A stretch of 64,000 bases of DNA, taken from contig CM060910.1 of the NCBI GenBank assembly GCA_030737875.1, positions 612,077,303 to 612,141,302 on the forward strand, given 5' to 3'. A model generated the notes under the pieces. It saw only the letters and a list, made by a program, of their open reading frames with translations. It made no database searches and was not told the DNA's origin. The position numbers and the translations under genes were made by a program. Below, in pieces: positions 26,035 through 36,738 of this stretch; positions within the stretch are counted from its first letter, which is position 1; the number at the start of each line of letters is the position of its first letter. This DNA comes from Allium sativum. Lineage: Eukaryota; Streptophyta; Magnoliopsida; Asparagales; Amaryllidaceae.

Positions 26035-26821
26035 TATAATACAATTGCTAGTACCGATGAACAATGGATGATCAGTACTTGTTCGTTACTGTACCGATGA
26101 ACGGTTATTGCTTGTGGGCAGTTTGAATTAAGTGGTGGAACTACTGATGCTTTGTCTTAGAGCTTTGGCAATTGAAAAAGCCAAGCTGAAAGAGATTAGA
26201 GCTCTCTTTTACAATTGAGGTAACTTCTTTTACACTGGGATGCAGGTCATTTTCTGTATTTTTTTCTTGCTTATGGTTATATATGTGAGTCTGTATATGA
26301 GTGAACCGAGTGACAATGTAGCGAGGAATGTATGTAAATATGAATGATTGTGTAATATACGAGTAAATGTACAGTAGTGGAGTCAAAAAATTTGTACAAT
26401 TTGAAATGTTGAAATAAAATATTTATTTAAATACTGTGTTATAATAATATTTATTATAATATTATGAAATCTTTGATTAATAGCAGTTGAGATGTAATTA
26501 CTTTTTGCAGTTATAAAACAAATTTTAACAACTGCTAGTAACAGTTGTAAAAAAGGTTGACTTTATTACGATTGCCAGCTGTACTAGATATATTACAACT
26601 GTTTTTGGCAGTTATAAAAGGGTATTTTTTATTCTATTGGTACCTGTAGCAACACCTGTACTGATGTTATCATAGGGTCGCAGATGTGTTGCCTTTGACT
26701 CTAAGGCAACGCGGCAAAAGGCAATCCCAAAAAGTGTTGCCACAGACCTATAGCAACACTTTTTGGCGCCTACTATATCATTTCTCTGGGGTTACCGTAG
26801 GCCATCTATAGCGTAGTGAAT

Positions 26822-28030
26822 GAAACGAACTTCAGATTAGTGGGAGCAAAGAGGCCCGAATCCTAACAAAGCAAAAGAACCAGATCGATGTGTGCACACC
26901 GATCCCCAGCAGTGGGAACACTTGGGATCGATACCGGTCTGATCATGGGGAGTTTTAGGGTCGTGTGACCCTACATGAGTGGATTACGGGATTGATGGGA
27001 CTTCTCGTATGGATAGTGGCAGTCCAAGGGAGTTCTACTTCACATCGACGTCGACATGTAGACCCTTTAATTACGTAGCTCAGCGATCATTCCAAACTCA
27101 GACGGAACGAATCCAGTAGACAACTAGCTAAGCTCCTAGAAGAAGAGTAAGAGACTTCGAGTCAGGATGGAAAGACTATTACTCAAGATGGAGGAATTAT
27201 CGGGAGAGGTTTAAGGGGTGGAGTTCAATGATACATTTTAGTTATCTAGACAGTTCTCGATCAGAAGACTTCAGATGGGAGTAGCGAAGACTATTCTGGA
27301 ATAATCTATAATGGAAATACATATGCAAAGAGATCATTAGTGCGTAGGTTCGGATGGGTACTTGGAGAGCAGAGGTTTGAGTGTCGATCGAGTCTTTAAC
27401 CTGATGTAGGCCGTAAGCCTGATTTGGCGGATGTCCATCGGACATTCAGTCAGACTGCAGGTTGTTAATCCGTAGGTGGACTAGTGACTAATTTTATGCT
27501 CATTCCCAACCTAATGTAGTTTGCCAGTCAGATTGGTAGACTGTCTCAGCTTAGAGCTCTTAAGGGCGAGTACAGGCTCTATGGAATCAAACGTACTATA
27601 TGTCCAATGCATTAAGCGAGTGAATGTGAGGGTGAATGTTGTATGTTATATTTTCCTTGTCATTTACCACCCTTAGGGATGTTATTAGATGTAGGTAGTA
27701 TTAATGCAGATATATGTAGCGTTGATGCAGATATTTAGACACGCTAGTACTCTCACATAGGGTATATTCGTAATATTGATATTGTAGAGTAGTATATAAT
27801 CTTATGTGCTAATTCTACGGATGCAAGGACATGTTAGGTATGGTTTTACATACTATATGTTCCGGTTATTTTTAGTACTTGAGATTTCTATCGCTCACAT
27901 CGGACTTTGCCCGACCTGAAGTTTTCTGGTTTGCTTCATATTACTCTAGCTGCTCTCACATGAGCAGACTAAAGGTAGGTTAGGAGTGAGTATGAATATC
28001 CGATAGGGAGGCGAGCAGAAGGTTGTTACA
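26822..28030. other. Unassigned, retroelement-like remnant
   Basis: 1.2 kb with more balanced base composition than its surroundings. It ends GAAGGTTGTTACA at 28018-28030, which looks like an LTR end of the TGTAAC type. No matching LTR start, primer site or coding frame was found, so this could be a truncated LTR or unrelated DNA. Frames here are short and unrecognised. Confidence 0.3.
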
Positions 28031-28610
28031 CATATTATTTATATGAACTCCATTACTTTTTGTTGTTATTATTGTGGGAAGCTCACATTGAAATCGACCG
28101 TAAACACATGAAAGAAAAGTTGGAATAAGATTTTTGGGTTACGTTTAACTAACAATTTAATAATCATCTTGATCATAGATCAGCTCGATAGAATTTTAAT
28201 ACACGAAGTACATAGGTTATGTTTACTAGAGATGTACATGGTATAGAAGTGTTCACACACAATGAAGGAAGATTTTTTTTTCAACACGATCTATGTTTGA
28301 TTCACGATATTTTCGAGAATATCAAACTGATTTTTTTGGACACGTCGCGGGTAATCTTTGGGTCAGATAAGTTCGACGGTTTGAATGGTATTTGACGTAG
28401 TCATGTTTTTTCCTATTTACTTCATCTGTAATCCCAATGTGATTCGATGTTTAGTGTATTGTCAATTTCAATTTAAACATAGGTTTCTAAAAAGGTTTAA
28501 CAAAAAACAAATCAATGACTAACACAAATTCAACCACATAGATCTGAAGTAAAGACCGATAAAATACAAACTTATACAATTTTGGCACATGCAACACATA
28601 AAGAAGTCTA
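28031..28610. other. Intergenic DNA, nothing recognised
   Basis: AT-rich, no open frame of note, no clear repeat. Confidence 0.5.
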
Positions 28611-29014
28611 TCAAAAAAATCGTCTATCACCACCAGATAAATTAATTGAATCTAGTTCCCTATGAAGTGTTTCAATTTGTTCTTCAAATTCAGTTGCATA
28701 TAATACTGCTCGATGAGGTAATGGATCGTCAAGCATTGCCAAAGTCTATAGCCATTCAGAGAATTGTGGCATCTATAGTAGCGTCAACGGATGTCATTTT
28801 AACAAAGAACATAACATCGAAAGTTATATATAATCTCTCTTAAATTCACCTCTTGTTTTATAAGAAGTATTGGTTGGGTTATTTTAGTTCTTCATTGCAT
28901 TCTCCTAGTACGACTGCATCGATTTGCCCTTTTCCTTCTTTTATGATCCATAAGCCTATGTTCTTCTAGCTCTCTCTGGTGCTCTCTCACATCTTCATAG
29001 TATCTTTCCTCCAT
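28611..29014 (-). pseudogene. Weak gene remnant, unrecognised
   Basis: Two short minus-strand frames look more coding-like than their surroundings. One runs from 29014 to 28892 (40 residues, highly charged, starting MEERYYEDVREHQRELEEHR). The other runs from 28736 to 28611 (41 residues, containing ATEFEEQIETLHRELDSI). Both are rich in Glu, Arg and Leu, as in an amphipathic helix or coiled coil. They may be two exons of one small protein, or pieces of a transposon ORF. No family is recognised. Confidence 0.25.
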
Positions 29015-29206
29015 TTCAACGTTTCACTCAATTGATGGTTGAGGGGTTAGCAGATTTAGCGGAGAGGGATGTTGCAGTGGACCTTTATACAAGTACGATG
29101 ACGATAATGAAGTGTGATGTAATCGACCATAGTTTCCTATGATCATTGTACTGATATTATGGAGAGACATTTGTCTTCCATACCATATTTACAATACATT
29201 CAATCT

Positions 29207-29371
29207 ACAGAACAGTAAAAAATAAGGAAAAGTGTGCAACGTGCTTACATCGTTTGACCGCGAGAGGACGCTGTAGCTGCATTGACTTCAGTTCACAAAA
29301 ATAGCCAAGCGAGAGAAAAAGTATGCAATATGGCTGCAATGTCCAACCGTGATTGGACATTGTACTCATAT
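29207..29371. repeat. Degenerate tandem repeat interrupted by LARD-B
   Basis: About two loose copies of an 80-bp unit lie here. Each has an AAAAATA or AAATAAGG block, then GAGAAAAAG or GGAAAAG, then TGTGCAAC or TATGCAA, then a CTGCA or GCTTACA block. A third copy continues after LARD-B at 43101-43170 (AAAAATAAGAAAACACGAG, then AAAAGGTGTGCAACATG). Joining across the CATAT duplication restores the series. Confidence 0.5.
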
Positions 29372-30411
29372 TGTAATAACCCGGAAAATCTGGGCCAGTT
29401 TAAAATTTTTATTTTGGCAATTTTAGCGAGTTTTGAACATTTAAAATGAATTATTTTAAATAATATCGAAGAGAAATTTATTTTGAATAGAATTCGACGT
29501 ATATATCTATATACGTCGTCGTTAGAATATAAATATTTATATATAAATATAAATAGAATTGAAAATGGCGCGGTAGTTCGATAATTCGATTTCAAACTTC
29601 AATTGAATGTACCGGGTGCAAAACAATCCGGATTTTAGTGAAACCAAAAATATTAGAATCTATTCGTGAATATCTTTCCAACGAATCCGAAAAATCGAAA
29701 TTTCATAGCGGGAATCAAAAGTTATGCCCAGTTGAAAATTCAGAATAGTCGCTATGTAAATTATATATGGCGCCAAAAAGTCATATTTTGCATACGGATG
29801 AATTTGGACTTGAAACCACTTCCATTGAGTTTAAAATGCCGTTTAGAACTCCGAAAAGTATAAGCTTCGATATATTCCGATATCCGGAATAGTGGCTATG
29901 GGCTGGAGTTGTTCGGTTAACAATACATAGCCCTTAAAAAGTGAAATTTTGCATACGAGCTCAGAATTCGATGAGATAAATTTTTATGGATTCATAATGA
30001 CAAATTATTGTTGAGTTCCAAATGGCGCGCCGAACGGAGTTAGTATGTGGCCGTGCGAGCTGAAACAGTTCGGGGTAAAACGAGCAGTCATTTTACAAAG
30101 GAACATTATTGATACGACCTCGGAATTCAATTCTACTTTTTTTTCTAGATTCGTATCATCTAATAATGGTTAAATCCAAGAGGGCTTGATTTTTTGAGTT
30201 ATCATGTGAGCGTGCGAGAAGAAAAGGTGCGCCAAAATCGCATTTTTAGAGCTTGTCTGAGCTTTTTTGTGATTTTTGCTGAATGGTCAAACGAACTCGG
30301 AATTCGACGAAACTTGTTTCGTTGGACTCGTCTTCACGTCTACTATCTCGTGTCCGAAATCCGCGGTGATTGGAGATCGTTAGCGTTCAGGCGATAAGCG
30401 AGAAACAGGCA

Positions 30412-30417
30412 TATAAG
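30412..30417 (+). promoter_or_regulatory. Probable TATA box of LARD-B 5' LTR
   Basis: CATATAAGCC, followed by the pyrimidine-rich CTTCCTTTTCTCTTC about 20-30 bases on, as in plant transcription starts. The identical site in the 3' LTR is at 37777-37782. This is the best promoter candidate in the LTR by sequence alone. Confidence 0.5.
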
Positions 30418-30469
30418 CCACTTTACTTCCTTTTCTCTTCATTATTTTCTTCCTCCAAAAAAATCAAAA

Positions 30470-30802
30470 ATGGAGACCACCCTTCCTCCTTGCCGCTGCC
30501 ACCGTCCCTCCACCACCTCCACCGACCGCCGTCGTCCTCCTCCACCCCCCTCCGGCCACCTCCTCCTCCTCCTCTTCCTCCTCCTCTCTCCATTTGCAAA
30601 CCCTAAGCCCCTACACCCAAACACCACCGCCGCGGCCACCACGGGCCCCACCACCGCCACCCACACCCTCCCCCACGTCCACCAGGCCCGCGCCCCCCTC
30701 CAGCCCCCTCAATTCCGGCCGTGGGCCCCCCGGTCACCAAAAACCCATTTTACACTAATCGCCCGTTTTGCAAATAAGTCTCTGACCGTATTTCGCGAAT
30801 AA
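30470..30802 (+). CDS. 110-residue open frame in LARD-B LTR, unproven
   Basis: ATG at 30470 in a good plant context (A at -3, G at +4), about 55 bp after the TATA box. The product is Pro-, Thr- and Arg-rich, with a Leu-rich hydrophobic run at about residues 30-40 that resembles a signal peptide core but lies late. No family is recognised. The 3' LTR copy (ATG 37835) keeps the frame despite a 3-base indel. LARD-A has an unrelated GC-rich island at the equivalent place. The high GC content may simply leave the frame open by chance. A 136-residue antisense frame at 30755-31165 overlaps its end and has equally little support. Confidence 0.25.
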   Translation: METTLPPCRCHRPSTTSTDRRRPPPPPSGHLLLLLFLLLSPFANPKPLHPNTTAAATTGPTTATHTLPHVHQARAPLQPPQFRPWAPRSPKTHFTLIARFANKSLTVFRE

Positions 30803-31364
30803 CTCCCAAACGGTGCGTTTTTGGCCAAAGTCCCTCAAAACCAAAGTCGTAGAGCACGAAATTCTCTTCGATTTGGCCATATGGAAGTCATGTTTTGGAG
30901 TTCGGAGCTGCCCGGAAAACGCGTTTAAAGTCTGCTGTCCGGGAGCGGCAAAATTCGTGTACTTTCGCGAATTCCGGCGAAATGACACATTTTCGGCAAG
31001 AAGACCACTAGGCAAAAGTTGTTCAGAATGGCGTGCTTGTACTAGAAAATAAGATGGTGTGAAGATTGAAGCTCGTTTGCAAATTCTAGGACCCAAACAG
31101 CGAATCCGGGCGTTAGAAAAAAAAGTGAGTTTTCTCCGCTTTAAAGCTTCTATGATTTTTGACATATGAAGTTAATAAAAATATGATTTTTATGTTATAG
31201 AGATGATAAAAATATGATTTTTACATTATAGAAGTATTAAAGATTTGATCTTTATTATGTAAAAGGAGCAAAGATGTGATTTTTATATAAGTGGCGATAT
31301 AAAAATATAATCTTTATTATATGAACACCGTTGTAAAAATAAAATTTTATCTATATAGTAGTAG

Positions 31365-31450
31365 TATAAAAATGTGATTTTTATATACATAGCAACAATA
31401 TAAAAATGTGATTTTTATATACATGGCAACAATATAAAAATGTGATTTTA
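31365..31450. repeat. 34-bp tandem repeat in LARD-B LTR
   Basis: Units start at 31365 and 31399, with a partial third, around TATAAAAATGTGATTTTTAT plus ATACATAGCAACAA. It is part of a longer degenerate AT-rich tract from 31160, and the same array is in the 3' LTR near 38730-38815. The unit contains AAAAAT and ATTTTT arms that can pair. Confidence 0.8.
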
Positions 31451-33580
31451 TATATGTAGTGACTACGGGCGGTGAAAGTGACAAAAGGCGAGAACGACGA
31501 AGATTTCTACATAAGAAGAGTCGTGGCGTTTGGTTTAGCTAGTCGGTGAGAACTTCTCACTCAAAATCTCTTTTTCTAGTTATATATACTAGGATGTAGA
31601 CGGTGTTTAGTAGCACCCGACACCCGTCATCCACAGACCATGGATGGCTTGTTTGTTTAATTGTTTGGTTGTGTAGTTGGTTAGATTATTTGGTTTGAAT
31701 TGAATTGTTTGGCGAATTGAATGGATTTGATTGATGTGTGAATGGCGTGGGCCTTCACTAGACCGGGGATAAGGCTAGGCCTCGTCCCGTTTCTAGTATC
31801 GTGCCGTTATGCCGCCGAAATTTTGAAAAATAAAAAGTGTTAGTTAAAAATAGTGAAGTGTTGAAATAAATATTTTTGACGTTAAAAATATAATTTTTAA
31901 CATGTTAAGAAACGGCATAAAACTCTTCTGAAAAGAAATAAATATTTATAAACAAATCGACCGATTTGTTTATATACACTGATTTGACTGATATTGATTG
32001 GGTCGATAAATTTTACACATCGCCCAACTGCACAAATAAAATCTGTGTTTGATTGTTTGAAACCCCACACGGGTGTCGGGATGAAATTTGGAAGTTCACT
32101 CATCCTGATTGATTAAATATGTCGATCGATTGATTGACAGGCTGTTATAAGCGTAAGATATCTATATTTGATGCTTATACAGTGTAGTGCACTTTGGTTG
32201 ATGGTTGATTATTTTTCAATGCTATTATATACATGTGTTGTATGGAATCCATATAATTAACATTATATGGGGATTGATTGGGCCTCATTCCAATCGGGAA
32301 AATAAGGAATATTATAAAAGAAAATTCATGTGTTGAATATAAAAATAGTCATGTGTTGACGATGTTCATGTGTTGAGTGAAATATTCTATACAATGAAAT
32401 TTACATCTTTATCATATTTAAAATTAGAACTACTTCACGGTGGAGTCTAATTAAAATTAAAAGATAGATACCATAGTTTTATAAAATATTTTACATAACA
32501 AAAATAGTGATGTGTAGACAGTACTCATGTGTTGAGATTATTCGTGTGTTGAAAGAAATATAGATTCATGTGTTGAATAGAATAAATGTTCATTTGTTGA
32601 ATAGGATAACGAATTTATTGAAATATATAAAGCCGTGTTGATTAGAGTTGCGCCATTTTGACGTGAACGATATTTATATCGATTATATTCGTTTTTATAA
32701 TGAATATAGAAAAGAAGTGATTTCAAAATATAACGTTTTGAAAATATTATCATTTATATAGTAATGATATGAAATATTCAATTTTGATTAGAAATTGAAT
32801 ATAGAGTTGAAATGGTTTTGAAAACGAATTTAAAACGATTTATAAAATACGTTTTAAAAAGGAAATCGACGAAATATATATAATATATATATTATATATG
32901 TATAATGGCTTGAATAGAACGCGCCGCTTCGCGGTAGTTCGTGAATTTCGACCATTGACTTCGAATTGACGTTGCGGGAGATCCGACCGTCGGATTCTCC
33001 TAAAACCGGAACCGTTGGGTTCGTATCGAAAAGAGCTTTCTAATGAATATTAGAAATTTGAAATCTAACGGTTGGATTTGGAATTATGTCCAAATCAAAT
33101 TTGAAAAAGGTCATTGTAAGTGCAGTTCGATAGCCGTTGATGGAAATCGACTGTACGGGCCTTGATAAAATTATTAAAAATATTTATAATTTGTGTAAAA
33201 TCATAATATGTGAATCGGAAAGAAATGGGATGAAGAATTCCACATTTGAAATGATAAAAATAGATTTTTATCGAAATGAACTAGTTTTGATCTAGAATAA
33301 AAATTAATTTATTTTTGAAATAAATAAATTGAATTTGAAAGTGATTTTAAAAATAATCAATATTCCCAATACGTGGATTGGACTGGAGTTGAATCGAAAT
33401 TATCTTCGGGATATTTCGATGTTGGATTTCGTGACTATACAGATATTGTTATGGGAATTTGAAAGATATATTTTATATCGTTATTTCCAATACGATATAT
33501 GTTGGTTTCAGAATTTGATATTGAATATAAGCCGGTATATTTTCTATTCAGAGCCTTGTATTTAACATCAAATGTGATTT

Positions 33581-33626
33581 GGGTTTATCGTGAATCGTGT
33601 TTTAGATGACATTGGTTCTTTAACCC
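33581..33626. repeat. Single hairpin repeat in LARD-B 5' LTR
   Basis: Starts GGGTTTATCGTGAA and ends GGTTCTTTAACCC. It is the opposite-strand copy of the LARD-A hairpin repeat. The matching site in the 3' LTR is 40950-40995. Confidence 0.8.
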
Positions 33627-35728
33627 AGTTAAAGACAGGATATTGATTTTTGAAAAAGATTAAAGCTAAGTGGAGTTTTAATGAATCTTTAATTAGATTG
33701 AAAAGTGAATTGATAATTTAAATTATCAAATTTGAAAAGTAATCAAGAGTGGAGTATCACCAGTTTTGCTCCAAAGCGATAGTTAAATCTTTAATTAGAT
33801 TTGAACGTGAAATGGTAATTAATTTTACCGATAACACCGTGGTGTTAGATGTGGAGTATTACCAGTTTTCTCCATGGGATATATAGGTTGGGGTTAGGAA
33901 ATAAAATAAATAATTACTTCGGTGTGGTTCGTTAATCCCGACTAGTTTGAATGATATCCAAAGGAAGATTATAGGATAAATTTAGAAGAATTTATCTTGG
34001 ATAAAATTAATGGGAACATTTCCCTAAGAATGTATTTTTGTGAATAAAAGAATATTCTTAATTGGAATGAGGCGTTTGTTGTGTTTGTGTAACATTTGTT
34101 TATCATATACGTGGGTTATTCAGAAAGGTCGGGTTTATACCCATTCTGAATAACCGATTCGACGAGATGTCGAAGATGTAGACGGTGGTTGAAGACCGGA
34201 AGTCTTCACATCGTTTGGGTGATTACTGATGATCTTGATTGGGCTGTACACCCAGGATGAGGGAATCAGTTGGTGATCGTCCAGACGTACTTGGAGATGG
34301 ACGGATATGCGAGGAAAGTGCCTCCGGTTTCGTTCAGACCCAGAACGAACTTGTAAATGGATTGTGTGTCTGACATTGGATTTCATTCTGTGTTGATTGA
34401 TCTCTATTAAATATACATCTGTTTTGGCGGCGGAGAATTTATTCTCTTGCTTAACGCCCTTCTCTGAGACGTACGAGCTCAGAGGTTGTATATCGATGGA
34501 CATCAGTCGCATGGAGTGAATTGCCAATGTGGCACGCGTAAGTGGCAATTGATCAGGGCTTCTGTTGAAAAGCAAAGTCTTGTGGTTGATGATCAAAGCA
34601 TGGTCTGTGTGACGTAGCTTTGTGTATAACGTGGATTCGCGAGCCTCACACCTCGGTATGAGTCAAAAACGGGATACGGACCCAAGGAGTGCACGACGTT
34701 TCTTTCTAGCTAGGGTGGTGTCAGTGACCTACCAGCCCTGACATTTATATACTTTTCACCTGTGTGGTTGTTGGATACGAGGCGCCTCGGATATAGGTCT
34801 GTAAGGACCGGGAAACGTGTGTTCAGGAATAATTAATCCTCAAAAGTAAGAGAGGACCGGCCTTGGAGGTTCCAAAGGATCAGAGTGGGGTCCTGGGACA
34901 TTTGCTAGAGTGTCTCGAACGCGGAGAGGAGCTTGCCCCTTGCCTCGGCTCATGACGGAAATCCAATTTCCGATACGTGATATTGCGGTTTTATTTGTAG
35001 AACCTAGTATGGCGACATAGTGGTATGGGCCATTCATGCCGCCTATGATTGATATTTATGATTGAAATTGTTTTGACACTATACACTTTTAATAGTATCA
35101 AATAATGTGTTTTAAACGTATCAAGCATGCTTTGGCTGTTATAAGGTAAAAACCATATCCTCCGGCTTGCGTTGCATTGTGTGATGAGACCTGGGTCTTA
35201 TAACAGCTTCATTTTTCTTTATTTAGCATTGCGCTGTTTGTTTTATGCACTGGTATTCTTGGGAGGAAACCCGTTCCGTGTTATACGGCGTGGTCCCTTG
35301 ATTTACCTAACTTTAAAAATAAAGATTAATAACTGCTTTAGTTCTCACACCAGTCACATGACTGACCTGGAGTTTATTGTTTTAACCTAAACTCTGGGTG
35401 CCCCTATTTTCCACACGGGCAGCTAGTAGTTTTGGTTTTGCAGATTTATATCCACAGGGTCCTGATTTACAGCTGGAACGATATCCGGAAAGCTCTGTAT
35501 CCGTGTATCACTTTCAGTTGTGTTTTGTATATTTTTCCGCTGCTATGTAATTTATTGTAATCTCTGATATTTACCGAATGTAATTTATTCATTTGTACTC
35601 TGTATATTCTTGTATTCTGATGGAATTGTTGTAATAACAATGAAATGTTCTTCCGTCTGCGTCCTTTTGTGTGTTGTTCTCAAAGTATTCATGCTTTCCT
35701 TCACGGGGAAGTTACGGGTTCTTACAGT

Positions 35729-35740
35729 TGGTATCAGAGC
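35729..35740 (+). other. Primer-binding site of LARD-B (tRNA-iMet type)
   Basis: TGGTATCAGAGC, complementary to the 3' end of initiator tRNA-Met, two bases inside the 5' LTR end. Confidence 0.95.
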
Positions 35741-36725
35741 TTTGGTTTACAGAGCTCGAGAACAAGACACATTAGAACCATACGAAAGAATTCATCAGAT
35801 ATTGGATTAGTAATATCCAATTAGAATTACTCGTTAGAGATAGGATCAGTAGTATCTTAGAACGAGTGTAAAGAGTATATTTTTCAAATGAAAACAATTT
35901 TGTTTTAAAATTTAAATCGTTTAATACGTATTTGAATATTTATTTATTTTGAACATGGACAATCAAGTATATATAGATTTCGCGTATACGCGTCATGAAC
36001 GTATAATATAGAATCACATTCTAGACACCCGGGGATAATTCTGGTGATGTGGCCACATCATCAGTATTTATGTTCGTGTTTCGAAGGTGTGACTTCTATA
36101 TATTTCCATTAGACTGGTGTGAGAACCAAAATTTATATAGGTAGACACATTGTTGTGAATTGGCATCAAAAACAAGATTTTCTGTATATATATCAAAATT
36201 ATGATTTTGAAACTCTAATCCACTAATTGATTGATGTTTGTGTTGTTTGTTTATTTGTTTAATAATTTTGAACCATTATGCCTAATTGAACCAAATATTG
36301 AACTGTATTAAAAATTAGTTACATTTGCTTGCATATACATATACTTACATTGAACAGGTCACAGCAAGGAGGCTAGAGCAGAGAATAAAATTTGTTTGCC
36401 CGACAAATAGGTACATGTTTACTACATAATTTACTGTTTTGTTTGGGTGATGATGATTTTATGAGCCTATTGGCTAGCCGCTTGGCTTTTTCTTTTTCTT
36501 TTTGAGATCAGAAGGCCTATATGGCAATTTCGGGATTTTCCCGTGGCTCCCGGTGCAGGGGAGGTTATGGCGAAATTTTTCGAAAATTTAGGGTGTTAGC
36601 CAAATTTTTGAAATTTTTGAAAATTCTCAGAAACTGAAAAGTTGGAGAATGGAAGCCAGATCGAACGTAGAGTTGATTAATCGAACCACTTTCGACTTTG
36701 TTCCTTTTCGAGGATGAAAAGTTTT

Positions 36726-36738
36726 AAGTGGGGGAGAT
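36726..36738 (+). other. Polypurine tract of LARD-B
   Basis: AAGTGGGGGAGAT immediately before the 3' LTR start at 36739. The same 13 bases occur in LARD-A on the minus strand. Confidence 0.93.

Larger units (their letters stand above)
24062..26818. mobile_element. Non-autonomous CACTA (En/Spm) DNA transposon
   Basis: The left end is CACTACACCATAGATGACCT. The right end is its inverted partner, reading CACTACGCTATAGATGGCCT on the minus strand. Both are flanked by the 3-bp target duplication AAT (24059-24061 and 26819-26821), the hallmark of the superfamily. Subterminal copies of GTTGCCATTGCTATG and AGCAACACTTTTT type lie near both ends, as expected for transposase-binding subterminal repeats. 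The 2,757-bp element has no transposase frame, so it depends on a partner. A gene-like 5' fragment at 24330-24760 and a 44-bp tandem duplication lie inside. Confidence 0.9.
29372..35726 (+). mobile_element. LARD-B 5' LTR
   Basis: The first kilobase has weakly repeating blocks, then a TATA box at 30412, a GC-rich transcribed-looking island at 30470-30760, an AT-rich tract with 34-bp repeats (31365-31450), a conserved GCGCCGC-to-GGGCC module at about 32920-33160, one hairpin repeat at 33581, and the end TACGGGTTCTTACA. If the TATA box is real, about 5.3 kb of the LTR lies downstream of the transcription start. Confidence 0.93.
35727..36738 (+). mobile_element. LARD-B internal region (1,012 bp, non-coding)
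   Basis: Primer site TGGTATCAGAGC at 35729-35740, two bases after the LTR; polypurine tract AAGTGGGGGAGAT at 36726-36738, touching the 3' LTR. The region between is collinear with the LARD-A interior, including a purine-rich GGTGCAGGGGAGG block near 36550. No gag-like frame. A short open frame at 35610-35810 straddles the LTR boundary and is not a gene. Confidence 0.92.

Noticed and set aside
30755..31165. 136-residue antisense open frame in LARD-B LTR, present in both LTRs
   Set aside because: Identical because the LTRs are near-identical; lies antisense to the element in GC-richer DNA and matches no family I know.
34135..34596. 153-residue minus frame in LARD-B (also at 41510-41965), with a shorter counterpart in LARD-A at 18024-18407
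   Set aside because: It lies in the LTR antisense to the element; counterparts differ in length and frame and show no domain, so conservation reflects shared LTR DNA.
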